Assembly (NCBI RefSeq): GCF_900291015.1
Contig: NZ_OLKL01000051.1
Span: forward strand, 286,469-350,468
Reading direction: 5' to 3'
DNA: 64,000 nt
Source: Pseudomonas persica
Lineage (GTDB): Bacteria; Pseudomonadota; Gammaproteobacteria; Pseudomonadales; Pseudomonadaceae
Below are positions 9,386 through 18,809 of this stretch, one piece after another. Under the pieces are notes generated by a model that was not told the origin of the DNA, did not search any database, and saw only the letters and a program-made list of their open reading frames with translations. The translations under genes and the position numbers were made by a program. Every line of letters starts with the position of its first letter. Positions within the stretch are counted from its first letter, which is position 1.

Positions 9386-11627
9386 GGACCGGGTTGCTCA
9401 GGCGCTCCAGCAGGGTCGCCTGGGCACTGCGCGGGTTCTGGTTGCCGGTCGGCGTACTGCGCACATAGCGCCCGTCCGGCTGCAGGGTCCAGGCGTGGGT
9501 GTTGTCGGTCAGGTAGCCTTCCAGCTCCTTCTTCACCCGCAGCAACAGCTTCTTGCCTTCCACCGGGAAGCAGGTCTCGACGCGCTTGTCGAGGTTGCGC
9601 TCCATCCAGTCGGCACTGGACAGGTAGATTTGCTCCTCGCCGCCATTGAGGAAGTAGAACACCCGCGTGTGCTCGAGGAAGCGGCCGATGATCGAGCGCA
9701 CCTGGATGTTGTGCGAAACCCCTGGAATGCCTGGGCGCAGGCAACACATGCCACGCACCACCAGATCGATCTTCACGCCTGACTGGCTGGCCTTGTACAA
9801 CGCCTTGATGACCTTGGCGTCAGTCAGCGAGTTGAACTTGGCAATGATATGCGCCGGCTTGCCTTCGAGGGCGAACTGGGTTTCCCGCGCGATCATGTCG
9901 AGCATGCCCTTCTTCAGGGTGAACGGCGCGTGCAGCAGTTTCTTCATGCGCAGGGTCTTGCCCATGCCGATCAGCTGGCTGAACAGCTTGCCGACGTCCT
10001 CGGTGAGGGCGTCGTCAGAGGTCAGCAGGCTGTAGTCGGTGTACAGGCGGGCGTTGCCGGCGTGGTAGTTGCCGGTGCCCAGGTGCGCATAGCGCACGAT
10101 CTCGCCCTGCTCGCGGCGCAGGATCAGCATCATCTTGGCGTGGGTCTTGAACCCGACCACACCATAGATCACCACTGCGCCGGCGGCCTGCAGGCGGCTG
10201 GCCATCTGCAGGTTGGACTCTTCGTCGAAGCGCGCCCGCAGCTCGATCACCGCGGTGACCTCCTTGCCGTTGCGTGCCGCATCCACCAGCGCGTCGACGA
10301 TTTCCGAGTTGGCCCCGGAACGGTACAGGGTCTGGCGCACGGCAAGCACGTGCGGGTCCTTGGCAGCCTGGCGCAGCAGGTCGATCACCGGGGTGAAGGA
10401 CTCGAACGGGTGCATCAGCAGGATGTCCTGCTTGCCGATCACGCTGAAGATGTTGTCGGCGTTCTGCAGCAGTTTGGGGATGGCCGGGGTGAACGGCGTG
10501 TACTGCAGCTCGGGGTGGCTGTCCAGGCCGGTGATGCTGAACAGGCGGGTAAGGTTGACCGGGCCGTTGACCTGGTACAGCTCGCTTTCGCTGAGGCTGA
10601 ACTGCTTGAGCAGATAATCCGACAGGTGTTTCGGGCAGGTGTCGGCCACTTCCAGGCGCACGGCGTCACCGTAACGGCGCGAGAACAGCTCGCCGCGCAG
10701 GGCACGGGCCAGGTCGTCAACCTCTTCGGAGTCCAGCGCCAGGTCGGCGTTACGGGTCAGGCGGAACTGGTAGCAGCCCTTCACCTTCATGCCCTGGAAC
10801 AGGTCGTCGGCGTGCGCGTGGATCATCGACGACAGGAACACGTAGTTGGCGCCTGGGCCACCCACATCCTCCGGCACCCGGATGACCCGCGGCAGCAGGC
10901 GCGGGGCGGGAATGATCGCCAGGCCCGAATCGCGGCCGAAGGCGTCGACACCCTCGAGCTCGACGATGAAGTTGAGGCTCTTGTTCACCAGCAGCGGGAA
11001 CGGGTGGGTCGGGTCGAGGCCGATCGGGGTGATGATCGGGGCGATCTCGTCGCGGAAGTAGCGGCGCACCCAGCTCTTGAGCTTGGGTGTCCAGTACCGG
11101 CGGCGGATGAAGCGGATATGGTGCTTTTCCAGCTCGGGCAGCAGCACGTCGTTGAGGATCGCGTACTGGCGCTCCACTTCGCTGTGCACCAGGTCGCTGA
11201 TGCGCGCCAGCGCCTGGTGCGGCTGCAGGCCATCGGCTCCGGCCTGTTCACGGGCGAAGTTGATCTGCTTCTTCAGGCCGGCGACGCGGATCTCGAAGAA
11301 CTCGTCGAGGTTGCTGGAGAAGATCAACAGGAACTTGAGGCGTTCGAGCAGCGGGTAGTTCTCGTCCAGCGCCTGTTCCAGCACACGGATATTGAACTGC
11401 AGCTGTGAGAGTTCGCGATGAATGTACAGGCTGCTGTCGTCCAGGCCTGGGACGATGATCGCCGGGGCCGGGGCCGGTGCAGGCGCCGGAGCCGGAGCCG
11501 CAGGCTCTGCCACCGGTTCCACGGCAGGCACGGGTGCCGGCGGCAGGTCTGGCGGGGTCTGCACCATCTCTTTGGGGAGCGCCTGAGCATCCTTGATCGC
11601 GACAGGGGTTAGCACTTCATTATTCAT
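9372..11627 (-). CDS. ppk1: Polyphosphate kinase 1
   Basis: A 751-aa PPK1 that polymerises the gamma-phosphate of ATP into polyphosphate. The core begins SSLYIHRELSQLQFNIRVLEQA; the histidine in VGFKTHAKMMLI matches the autophosphorylated histidine region, and HLGTGNYHAGNARLYTD and the C-terminal LSSADWMERNLDKRVE are family-typical. The first ~60 residues are an extra low-complexity stretch rich in Pro and Ala (APAPAPAPAPA), not part of the catalytic fold. The start has AGGAA nearby. It is convergent with ppx, and a Pho-box-like sequence lies upstream. Confidence 0.97.
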   Translation of the reverse strand: MNNEVLTPVAIKDAQALPKEMVQTPPDLPPAPVPAVEPVAEPAAPAPAPAPAPAPAIIVPGLDDSSLYIHRELSQLQFNIRVLEQALDENYPLLERLKFLLIFSSNLDEFFEIRVAGLKKQINFAREQAGADGLQPHQALARISDLVHSEVERQYAILNDVLLPELEKHHIRFIRRRYWTPKLKSWVRRYFRDEIAPIITPIGLDPTHPFPLLVNKSLNFIVELEGVDAFGRDSGLAIIPAPRLLPRVIRVPEDVGGPGANYVFLSSMIHAHADDLFQGMKVKGCYQFRLTRNADLALDSEEVDDLARALRGELFSRRYGDAVRLEVADTCPKHLSDYLLKQFSLSESELYQVNGPVNLTRLFSITGLDSHPELQYTPFTPAIPKLLQNADNIFSVIGKQDILLMHPFESFTPVIDLLRQAAKDPHVLAVRQTLYRSGANSEIVDALVDAARNGKEVTAVIELRARFDEESNLQMASRLQAAGAVVIYGVVGFKTHAKMMLILRREQGEIVRYAHLGTGNYHAGNARLYTDYSLLTSDDALTEDVGKLFSQLIGMGKTLRMKKLLHAPFTLKKGMLDMIARETQFALEGKPAHIIAKFNSLTDAKVIKALYKASQSGVKIDLVVRGMCCLRPGIPGVSHNIQVRSIIGRFLEHTRVFYFLNGGEEQIYLSSADWMERNLDKRVETCFPVEGKKLLLRVKKELEGYLTDNTHAWTLQPDGRYVRSTPTGNQNPRSAQATLLERLSNPVLNVR

Positions 11628-11688
11628 CTGGCGTTCCTGAGGACGTTAACGCCCTATCATCAATTGAGCGGCAAGATAAGCGCCCATT

Positions 11689-11706
11689 ATGACGCCTGTG
11701 TTACAC
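11689..11706 (-). promoter_or_regulatory. Weak Pho-box-like site upstream of ppk1
   Basis: On the minus strand GTGTAAC-ACAG-GCGTCAT gives two 7-bp direct half-sites with 4-bp spacing, four deviations from the PhoB consensus. A TATCTT hexamer follows ten bases downstream, the spacing expected for a PhoB-activated -10. Moderate evidence only. Confidence 0.35.
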
Positions 11707-11840
11707 GCCAGGGCAAGCCATGGCGCGTGGCTTCTGGCATTCTCCGAGCAGGAATTGTTCATGTCGAGACACATTTGGACACTTTCACGAACGCGCGCGA
11801 AGGGGTAGGCTTCGCGTTCATTTCGCCAGCACCTCAGAAA

Positions 11841-12485
11841 ATGCTTCAACAATTCCTGCAGGATTTCGGCTACTTCGCCCTTTTTCTAGGCACCTTCTTC
11901 GAAGGCGAGACCATCCTGGTGCTTGCGGGATTCCTTGCGTTCCGCGGTTACATGGACATCAACCTGGTGTGCCTGGTGGCGTTTTTCGGCAGCTATGCCG
12001 GCGACCAACTGTGGTACTTCATGGGCCGTCGCCACGGGCGCAGGATTCTGGCACGCAAACCACGCTGGCAGGCGATGGGTGACCGGGCGCTGGACCACAT
12101 CCGTCGCCACCCCGACATCTGGGTACTGAGTTTCCGTTTCGTCTATGGCCTGCGTACGGTCATGCCGGTGGCCATTGGGCTGTCCGGCTACCCGCCACGC
12201 CGCTACCTGCTGCTGAACGGTATCGGCGCGGCCATCTGGGCCGTGGCCCTGGGCGCGGCCGCGTATCACTTCGGCGCCATCCTCGAAGGCCTGCTGGGCA
12301 ACGTGAAACGCTACGAGCTATGGGTGCTCGGTGGCCTGCTGGCGCTGGGTGGCCTGCTGTGGCTGCGCCGGCGCTTCCGCACGTTGCGCGCGGAGCGCAA
12401 GGCGGCGGGCATGCCCCAGGCCCCAAAGGCTGAACAGGCTGTAAGCCACGAGCAGGAACCAGGCCAGCGGCACGACCACCGCTAA
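11841..12485 (+). CDS. DedA-family inner-membrane protein
   Basis: A 214-aa membrane protein with the DedA/SNARE-associated fold: MLQQFLQDFGYFALFLGTFFEGETILVLAGFLA, the amphipathic FFGSYAGDQLWYFMGRRHGRR, FRFVYGLRTVMPVAIGLSG and a last hydrophobic pair. Family members are linked to lipid-carrier (undecaprenyl phosphate) recycling and proton-motive-force-dependent homeostasis. The conserved acidic residue of FFEGET and the arginine of FRFVYGLRT are present. The start at 11841 is where family similarity begins. The last ~55 codons lie over the 3' end of the convergent desaturase gene, an unusual 168-bp overlap. Confidence 0.85.
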   Translation: MLQQFLQDFGYFALFLGTFFEGETILVLAGFLAFRGYMDINLVCLVAFFGSYAGDQLWYFMGRRHGRRILARKPRWQAMGDRALDHIRRHPDIWVLSFRFVYGLRTVMPVAIGLSGYPPRRYLLLNGIGAAIWAVALGAAAYHFGAILEGLLGNVKRYELWVLGGLLALGGLLWLRRRFRTLRAERKAAGMPQAPKAEQAVSHEQEPGQRHDHR

Positions 12486-13613
12486 GCCCAGTGCCCCGGC
12501 CAGGTACAGCGCTGGCGCGTTCGCCAGCAGCCGTACCAGCTCCAGGCGCACGGCCCATGGCCGGTTCTCCAGCAGCGCGCCCAGCACGAACAAGCCAAAC
12601 GCCATCAGCGCCCAGCCGAGCATCAGTGCGGCGGTTGGCACGCGCTCGGCCACCTCCATCAGATAGCTGCCCAGCGCCACGTAAACCACGAATTGCGCCG
12701 CCACATAGGCCTGCTGCGCGCGGCCCAGGGCAACCTCGAATTTGCGAAACAACGCCAGGTCCTGGCTGGCGTGCGGGTAGCGCGTGGCCACATCGGCCGG
12801 GCGCCAACCGGTGGGCATGAACCAGATGCGCAGCTTGTCCCACAGGCTGCCAGCACGCCGGGCATCGTGCCAAAGCTGGGCATAGAACTGCAGATTGGCC
12901 CACAGCGGGTTCCAGCTGGCCAGCGGAGTGGTCACCCCGAACACCACCGGCTCGGCCGGGTCCTCCTCTTTGAAGGTGCCGAACAGACGATCCCAGAGAA
13001 TGAACACGCCGCCGTAATTGCGATCCAAATAAGCAGGATTTTGCGCATGGTGGACGCGATGGTTGGATGGCGTGATCAACACCCACTCGAGCCAGCCCAG
13101 CTTGGGAATGTGCCGGGTATGTACCCAGAACTGGTACAGCAGGTTGAGCGACGCCACCGTGATGAATACCAGCGGCGGCACACCGAGCAACGCCAGCGGC
13201 AGGTAGAACAGCCACGAAAAGATGAACCCGCTGCTGGTCTGGCGCAGCGCCGTGGTGAGGTTGTACTCCTCGCTCTGGTGATGCACCGAGTGTGCAGCCC
13301 ACAGCACGTTGCGCTCGTGGCCCAGACGGTGCAACCAGTAGTAGCAGAAGTCGTACAGGACAAACGCCAGCAGCCACACCCACCAGGCCTGCGGCGGCAG
13401 GCGCAGCAGCGCCATATGCTCGAACGCCAGGGCATAGGTCAGCAGCCCTACCCCTTTGGTCAGCAACCCGGTACTGGTCGACAGCGCGCCGGTGCTGAGG
13501 CTGTTGATCGAGTCGGCCAGGGTGAAGTTGCGCTGGCCACGTACGCGGTCAGCCACCAGCTCGACGGCAATCAGCACGAAGAAGAACGGCACGGCCAGCA
13601 GGATCAGGTCCAT
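12318..13613 (-). CDS. Sterol desaturase / fatty acid hydroxylase family membrane protein
   Basis: A 431-aa integral membrane di-iron oxygenase-like protein. The histidine clusters that bind iron are visible: HRLGH, HSVHH and NHRVHH, plus WDRLFGTF. The C-terminal third adds four more hydrophobic helices not needed for catalysis, then a Gln/Ala-rich tail (AEAPAQPQQATQRQQATEHP). The substrate is unknown; bacterial members hydroxylate or desaturate lipids. The gene ends inside the dedA coding region on the other strand, so the two C-termini are encoded by the same DNA. Confidence 0.85.
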   Translation of the reverse strand: MDLILLAVPFFFVLIAVELVADRVRGQRNFTLADSINSLSTGALSTSTGLLTKGVGLLTYALAFEHMALLRLPPQAWWVWLLAFVLYDFCYYWLHRLGHERNVLWAAHSVHHQSEEYNLTTALRQTSSGFIFSWLFYLPLALLGVPPLVFITVASLNLLYQFWVHTRHIPKLGWLEWVLITPSNHRVHHAQNPAYLDRNYGGVFILWDRLFGTFKEEDPAEPVVFGVTTPLASWNPLWANLQFYAQLWHDARRAGSLWDKLRIWFMPTGWRPADVATRYPHASQDLALFRKFEVALGRAQQAYVAAQFVVYVALGSYLMEVAERVPTAALMLGWALMAFGLFVLGALLENRPWAVRLELVRLLANAPALYLAGALGLAVVVPLAWFLLVAYSLFSLWGLGHARRLALRAQRAEAPAQPQQATQRQQATEHP

Positions 13614-13725
13614 GGGTACGACCTCAGACGTTATCCGCCAAGATTAGGCCGCGCTTGCGGGAATCCCTATGGCTACATCTGCCAAACTAGAGGACATTTA
13701 GCGCCTCGACACTGGAGTAAAAAGC

Positions 13726-14394
13726 ATGACAAAAAAAGTAGCGGTGATTCTTTCCGGCTGTGGCGTGTATGACGGCGCCGAAATCCACGAAAGCGTGATC
13801 ACCCTGCTGCGCCTCGACCAGCGTGGTGCGCAGGTGCAGTGCTTCGCGCCGGACATTGCGCAGATGCATGTGATCAACCACCTGACCGGCGAGGAAATGC
13901 CCGAGTCGCGCAATGTGCTGGTGGAATCGGCGCGTATTGCCCGCGGTGAGGTCAAGGACATCCGCGAAGCCAAGGCCGAAGACTTCGATGCGCTGATCGT
14001 GCCGGGCGGTTTCGGAGCGGCGAAGAACCTGTCCAACTTTGCCGTGGAAGGCGCCAACTGCAGCGTCCACCCGGACGTGCTGGCCCTGGCTGAAGCCTTT
14101 GCCGACGCCTGCAAGCCGGTTGGCCTGATCTGCATCTCGCCAGCGCTGGCAGCGAAGATCTATGGGCCGGGCGTGGTCTGCACCATCGGTACCGACGCCG
14201 GCACTGCGGCGGCCGTGACGAAGATGGGTGCTACCCATGAAGAATGCGATGTGCACGACATTGTCGAAGACACCCAGCGCAAACTGGTAACCACCCCGGC
14301 GTACATGGAGGCCAAGTCGATCAGCGAAGCAGCCGGCGGCATCTACAAGCTGGTGGACCGGGTGCTGGAGCTGACCCACGAGGGTGACCAGTAA
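13726..14394 (+). CDS. elbB: Isoprenoid biosynthesis glyoxalase ElbB
   Basis: A 222-aa DJ-1/PfpI-superfamily protein with the ElbB signature start (KKVAVILSGCGVYDGAEIHE), LIVPGGFGAAKNLSNFA and ICISPALAAKIYG. E. coli ElbB shows glyoxalase activity and was linked to isoprenoid production. The ATG at 13726 is preceded by CTGGAG. It is monocistronic, with a type-B REP pair after the stop. Confidence 0.93.
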   Translation: MTKKVAVILSGCGVYDGAEIHESVITLLRLDQRGAQVQCFAPDIAQMHVINHLTGEEMPESRNVLVESARIARGEVKDIREAKAEDFDALIVPGGFGAAKNLSNFAVEGANCSVHPDVLALAEAFADACKPVGLICISPALAAKIYGPGVVCTIGTDAGTAAAVTKMGATHEECDVHDIVEDTQRKLVTTPAYMEAKSISEAAGGIYKLVDRVLELTHEGDQ

Positions 14395-14401
14395 ATCCTT
14401 G

Positions 14402-14519
14402 GGCCCGCTGCACAGGCCATCGCCGGCAAGCCAGCTCCCACAGGGATAGCGCATGGCTTGAGGCCGATGCGGTCGAGGTGGGAGCTGGCTTGCCGGCGAT
14501 GGGCTGCAAAGCAGCCCCG
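14402..14519. repeat. REP pair (inverted), type B
   Basis: Inverted arms with core ATCGCCGGCAAGCCAGCTCC lie between the convergent elbB and yaiI genes; the right arm ends in GGGCTGCAAAGCAGCCCC, as at the rho-ubiD junction. Confidence 0.85.
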
Positions 14520-14521
14520 CT

Positions 14522-14974
14522 TCAGGGTTTGGAGAGACGGGCAATGATCCGGTCCAGCGCATTGGCAAACGCCTGCTTCTCGCGCTCGCCATAAGGCGCC
14601 TGCCCCCCCCCCACCTGGCCCTGCTCGCGCAGCTCGGTGAACAGGTTGCGCGCCGCCAGGCGGTCGCCCATGTTGCGCTCGTCGAACTCGCGCCCACGCG
14701 GGTCCAGCGCCGCCACGCCCTTTTTCACCAGGCGGTCGGCCAACGGTACGTCACTGCAGATCACCAGCTCGCCGGGCACGGCGTGCTCCACCAGGTAATC
14801 GTCGGCCGCATCCATGCCACTGGGCACCACGATCAGGCGCACGATCGCGAACGCCGGTTTGGCTACAGCCTGGCCCGCCACCATCACCACCTCGAACTTG
14901 CGCTTGATGGCGAACTTGACGATCAGATCCTTGGCCGCCTTGGGGCAGGCGTCGGCATCGATCCACACACGCAT
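14522..14974 (-). CDS. YaiI/YqxD family protein (UPF0178)
   Basis: A 150-aa cytoplasmic protein of the PIN-like UPF0178 family: MRVWIDADACPKAAKDLIVKFA with paired Asp residues, then VEHAVPGELVICSDVPLADRLVKKGV. The acidic residues suggest a metal-dependent nuclease fold, but no activity is established. An uninterrupted run of ten G on the coding strand (C at 14603-14612) encodes Val-Gly-Gly-Gly near residue 122; slippage there would shift the frame of the last ~28 residues. Confidence 0.9.
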   Translation of the reverse strand: MRVWIDADACPKAAKDLIVKFAIKRKFEVVMVAGQAVAKPAFAIVRLIVVPSGMDAADDYLVEHAVPGELVICSDVPLADRLVKKGVAALDPRGREFDERNMGDRLAARNLFTELREQGQVGGGQAPYGEREKQAFANALDRIIARLSKP

Positions 14975-15146
14975 CGGAAAACCTCACAATCAGCTTGAGG
15001 CACCCATCATGCCTCAAGCGCAGCGAAAGCTGGAGCAACCGCTCACATGCGCTGGGAAAATGGCGCCAATATTTCAATTGCCGCTTATCCACCCCCGCCA
15101 CTCAGGCTAAACTCGCCACAGCTCCGCTGGCCTGCCCGAGTGCGCA

Positions 15147-17996
15147 ATGAACCACCCCCACGAAATCCGCCCCGACCTGGATGAAGGTATCGACCGCAAG
15201 GTCCTGGCGACATTGCGTGCGCGCTTTCTGCAGCTCAACCAGGGCCGGCTGCAGCGGGCCCTGGAGGGGCTGTCGACGCGCCAGCAACAGGTGCTGACGC
15301 TGCTGCCGCTGCTGTTTCATGTGAACCACCCGCTACTGCCGGGCTATGTCTCCGGCAGCACCCCTGCTGGTGTATCGGGCTACGAACCAAGTGCCGACCT
15401 GGTAGCCGAAGCCCAGCGCCTGGCGCGCTCGTTCACCTACAAGGCCCGCCATGGCAATCCGCCTCGGTCGATCCACGGCCTGTTCCTGATGGGCAGCCTG
15501 GGCTCGCTGGCCCAGGCCGAGCACAGCGACATGGACCTGTGGGTGTGCCATGCGCCCGGCCTGGCCGACGAGTTGCTGGGCGAACTGCGCCGCAAGTGCC
15601 AACTGCTGGAGGCGTGGGCGCAAAGCCTGGGTGCCGAGGCGCACTTCTTCCTGATCGACACGCAAGGCTTCGCCCAGGGCCAACGCGAGGGCCAGCTTGG
15701 CTCCGACGACTGCGGCACCACCCAGCACTACCTGCTGCTGGACGAATTCTACCGCACCACCATCTGGCTGGCCGGGCGCACGCCGCTGTGGTGGCTGGTG
15801 CCGGTCTACCAGGAACACCATTACCACGCCTACACCCAGACCCTGCTGTCCAAGCGCTTCATCCGCAGCCAGGACGCTCTCGATCTCGGCAACCTGGCGC
15901 ACATCCCGCCGGGCGAGTTCATCGGCGCCGGCTTGTGGCAACTGTTCAAAGGCATCGATTCGCCCTACAAGTCGCTGCTCAAGCTGCTGCTGACCGAGGC
16001 CTATGCCAGCGAACACCCCGCCGTACGCTGCCTGAGCCTGGACTACAAGCAGGCAGTGTTCACCAACCAGCTCGACCTCGACGAGCTGGACCCGTACGTG
16101 ATGGTGTACCGGCGCATCGAGCGCTACCTGCTGCAGCGTGGCGAGCCCGCGCGCCTGGAGCTGGTGCGGCGCAGCCTGTACCTGAAGGTGAACAAGAAGC
16201 TCAGCGACCCGGCCCGGGCCAATGGCTGGCAACGCCGGCTGTTGCAGCGCCTGGCCGACGAGTGGGGCTGGGACGCGCGCCAGCTGGCCCTGCTGGACAG
16301 CCGCAGCCAATGGAAAGTGCAGCAAGTTGCTGTCGAACGCCGTGAACTGGTGGCCGAACTGAACCACAGCTACCGCTTCCTCAGCCAGTTCGCCCGTTCC
16401 CAGAACGCCAGCAGCCGCGCCGACCAGCGCGATCTCAATGTGCTGGGCCGGCGTCTTTACGCGGCCTTCGAGCGCCGCGCCGGCAAGGTCGAAGTGATCA
16501 ACCCTGGTATCGCCCCGGACCTGGCCGAAGATACCCTGACCCTGGTCCAGGCGCCCAACCGCAAGGAGCCCGGCAGCCACCACTGGGAGCTGTACACCGG
16601 CAACCTGAGCCCCCATGAGGTGGACCACTTCAGCCCGCTCAAGCGCTGCCGCGAGTTGCTCGAACTGCTGACCTGGGCCCATCGCAACGGAGTGATCGAC
16701 AGCAGCACACGCCTGGCGCTGCACCCGGGTGTCAGCGACCTCAGCGAATTCGAGCTGTTCAACCTGGTCGGCTGCCTGCAGCAGAGCATCCCCCTGCCCT
16801 TGCCGACCGTCAGCGAAGTGCGCCTGTTGCAACCCAGCGTTGCCGACGAAGTACTGCTGCTGGTCAACGTCGCCATCGACCCGCTGCGTCACCACCGCGA
16901 CCTGAACATCCTGATGACCACCGAGCGCACCGACTCGTTGAGCTATGCAGGCGTGCGCGAGAACCTGGTCCTGACCCTGGACCAGGTCACCCTCAACAGC
17001 TGGAACGAGGTACTGGTCCAGCGCTATGACGGCGAGCACGCGCTGGTGCGCTGCCTGCGCGACTTCCTCAACAGCCCCGTGCTGCGCGGCCACCGGCCGA
17101 GGCTGCGGGTACGCTGCTTCTGCCAGAGCCGCGCCCAGGCCATCGGCCAACGTGTGGAGGAAATTTTCGACACCGTGCAATTGCTGCTGGACCAGGGCCT
17201 GAACCACCGCTACCTGCTGCAGGTGGCCCAGCACACCCATGTGCTGCAGCTGCTGGCCGGGCATGTCGGCCTGACCACCCTGGCCGAGCACGACGCGCTG
17301 CTGGAGCACCTGGGCGAAGAGCGTAGCGCCTACAGCCCGCTGTACCTGGATGCCAACGCTTTGCAGGACCACGACCTGCGCCTGGTGCTGGAGCAGGGCC
17401 GGCCGGCCTGCATCCAGGTGTTCTACCGCTTGCAGGGTGGCTGGGCCGAGCTGTATGTGCTGGATGAATACAACGCCCTGTGGCAGCAACGCCTGCCCCT
17501 GCACGACGAAGCCCACCTGCTGTTGCCGCTGCAACGCTTTTTGCGCTCGGTGGTGATGCGCCGCGATGCCCGGCTACCGCTGGACACCCAGCGCGCGGCC
17601 TCACTGGACATCCACTACGCGCAATTGTTGCCTTCCGGGCCAGGCAAGGCGCGCAGCATCGAGCCACGCCTGACACCGGTCGAGGGTAGCGACCAGCCTT
17701 ACTATGAGGTGCAGGCGATCATCCAGGCCGGGGTGGCGGGCGCGGCGCATGTGACGCTGTATTGCGACCAGCAGGAGTTTTCCGAACTGGAGCATGGTGA
17801 GCAGCTGTATGCGGTGGTCGCCCGGCAGATCATCGGCCAGCGGCATGGCGCCGGGCAGTACCGCTGCTACATCACCGACCTGGATTTGTCCGAGTTGCTG
17901 GATGACCGGCTGGGCTCGACGCAGGTGTACCTGCGCTACAAGCGGGAGCTGGAGCAGGCTTTGAATGAGGGGTTGGAGCAGGTTCGGGGCGAGTGA
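15147..17996 (+). CDS. cyaA: Class I adenylate cyclase
   Basis: A 949-aa class I (enterobacterial-type) cyclase making cAMP, the co-activator of Vfr/CRP-type regulators. The nucleotidyltransferase motif GSLGSLAQAEHSDMDLWVCH lies near residues 116-135, with the metal-binding Asp pair in DMD. The N-terminus MNHPHEIRPDLDEGIDRKVLATL and the long C-terminal regulatory half match family size. It is divergent from yaiI and alone in its unit; two REP-like blocks follow the stop. Confidence 0.95.
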   Translation: MNHPHEIRPDLDEGIDRKVLATLRARFLQLNQGRLQRALEGLSTRQQQVLTLLPLLFHVNHPLLPGYVSGSTPAGVSGYEPSADLVAEAQRLARSFTYKARHGNPPRSIHGLFLMGSLGSLAQAEHSDMDLWVCHAPGLADELLGELRRKCQLLEAWAQSLGAEAHFFLIDTQGFAQGQREGQLGSDDCGTTQHYLLLDEFYRTTIWLAGRTPLWWLVPVYQEHHYHAYTQTLLSKRFIRSQDALDLGNLAHIPPGEFIGAGLWQLFKGIDSPYKSLLKLLLTEAYASEHPAVRCLSLDYKQAVFTNQLDLDELDPYVMVYRRIERYLLQRGEPARLELVRRSLYLKVNKKLSDPARANGWQRRLLQRLADEWGWDARQLALLDSRSQWKVQQVAVERRELVAELNHSYRFLSQFARSQNASSRADQRDLNVLGRRLYAAFERRAGKVEVINPGIAPDLAEDTLTLVQAPNRKEPGSHHWELYTGNLSPHEVDHFSPLKRCRELLELLTWAHRNGVIDSSTRLALHPGVSDLSEFELFNLVGCLQQSIPLPLPTVSEVRLLQPSVADEVLLLVNVAIDPLRHHRDLNILMTTERTDSLSYAGVRENLVLTLDQVTLNSWNEVLVQRYDGEHALVRCLRDFLNSPVLRGHRPRLRVRCFCQSRAQAIGQRVEEIFDTVQLLLDQGLNHRYLLQVAQHTHVLQLLAGHVGLTTLAEHDALLEHLGEERSAYSPLYLDANALQDHDLRLVLEQGRPACIQVFYRLQGGWAELYVLDEYNALWQQRLPLHDEAHLLLPLQRFLRSVVMRRDARLPLDTQRAASLDIHYAQLLPSGPGKARSIEPRLTPVEGSDQPYYEVQAIIQAGVAGAAHVTLYCDQQEFSELEHGEQLYAVVARQIIGQRHGAGQYRCYITDLDLSELLDDRLGSTQVYLRYKRELEQALNEGLEQVRGE

Positions 17997-18010
17997 CCCA
18001 GTACAGTATC

Positions 18011-18220
18011 TGTGGGAGCTGGCCCAGCCCTTTGGGCTGCGCTGTCGCATAGAGAACTGAATTCGCAAGCGGTCCGTGCATCCTGTGGGAGCGGCTTTAG
18101 CCGCGAAGAATCCAACGCGGTGCATGGCACCGGCTGCGCCGGTGTTCGCGGCTAAAGCCGCTCCCACAGGGGCCCTGCTAATTCAGTTCTATGAGAGCGG
18201 GTTCACCCGCTCCCACAGGG
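18011..18220. repeat. Composite REP-like repeat, copy 1 (type C core)
   Basis: Blocks in order: CCCTTTGGGCTGCGCTGTCG, an arm around GAATTCGCAAGCGG, a palindromic pair with core GCGGCTTTAGCCGCGAA separated by GCACCGGCTGCGCCGGTG, then CCCTGCTAATTCA. The whole ~165-bp order recurs in reverse at 29650-29828. A short type-A half element follows. Confidence 0.85.
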
Positions 18221-18252
18221 TCCGCCATGGGCTTGTGAATGCCTGCGTGGTC

Positions 18253-18663
18253 CTACAGGTCGAAATCGCCCGCCGCTTCCGGCTGGTATTCCACTTCCAG
18301 CAACTTCAGCTTGAGGGTCTTGCCCCCCGGTGCCGGCCAGTCGATCTGCTCGCCCACCGACAGCCCCAGCAAAGCGCAACCAATCGGCGCCAGGATCGAG
18401 ACCTTGCCTTCCGGCCCGGCATCCTTCGGGTACACCAGGGTCAGGTGGTAGTCCTTGCCGCTGGCTTCCTCACGGCAGTGCACGCGCGAGTTCATGGTCA
18501 CCACGCCAGCCGGAACTTCCTCGTGACCGACAACCTGCTCGGCGCGGTCCAGCTCGCCCATCAGGGCGAGCACACCCGGCGTACTCTCGTCGAGGCTGTC
18601 GATCAGACGCTCCAGACGTTGTACGTCCAATCGGGTGAGGATGAGGGAAGGCTTGGTGCTCAT
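18253..18663 (-). CDS. rnk: Regulator of nucleoside diphosphate kinase
   Basis: A 136-aa Rnk protein: a short N-terminal coiled coil (ILTRLDVQRLERLIDSL) and a C-terminal GreA/GreB-like FKBP fold (YHLTLVYPKDAGPEGKVSILAPIGCALLGLSVGEQIDW). It interacts with RNA polymerase and affects nucleoside diphosphate kinase levels, with reported links to alginate in P. aeruginosa. It is the last leftward gene of the cyaY side, separated from the DUF1289 gene by a terminator, so it probably has its own promoter. Confidence 0.93.
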   Translation of the reverse strand: MSTKPSLILTRLDVQRLERLIDSLDESTPGVLALMGELDRAEQVVGHEEVPAGVVTMNSRVHCREEASGKDYHLTLVYPKDAGPEGKVSILAPIGCALLGLSVGEQIDWPAPGGKTLKLKLLEVEYQPEAAGDFDL

Positions 18664-18712
18664 GATCCAGTCAGACTCCTTTGAACAGGCGGTTTTCGTC
18701 GTGCAGATAAAG

Positions 18713-18740
18713 CAAAACCCCGCCCAAGGGCGGGGTTTGT
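18713..18740 (-). terminator. Rho-independent terminator of the cyaY-DUF1289 unit
   Basis: Perfect stem AAACCCCGCCC / GGGCGGGGTTT with a 2-base loop. On the minus strand it is followed by TTTTGCTTT. It lies between the leftward DUF1289 gene and rnk. Confidence 0.85.
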
Positions 18741-18809
18741 GAAGGCTATGGCGTCACCGACGCAGACCCCGACGTTACCACAGCCGGGTAAATACTCAAG
18801 CCCCTGCGA

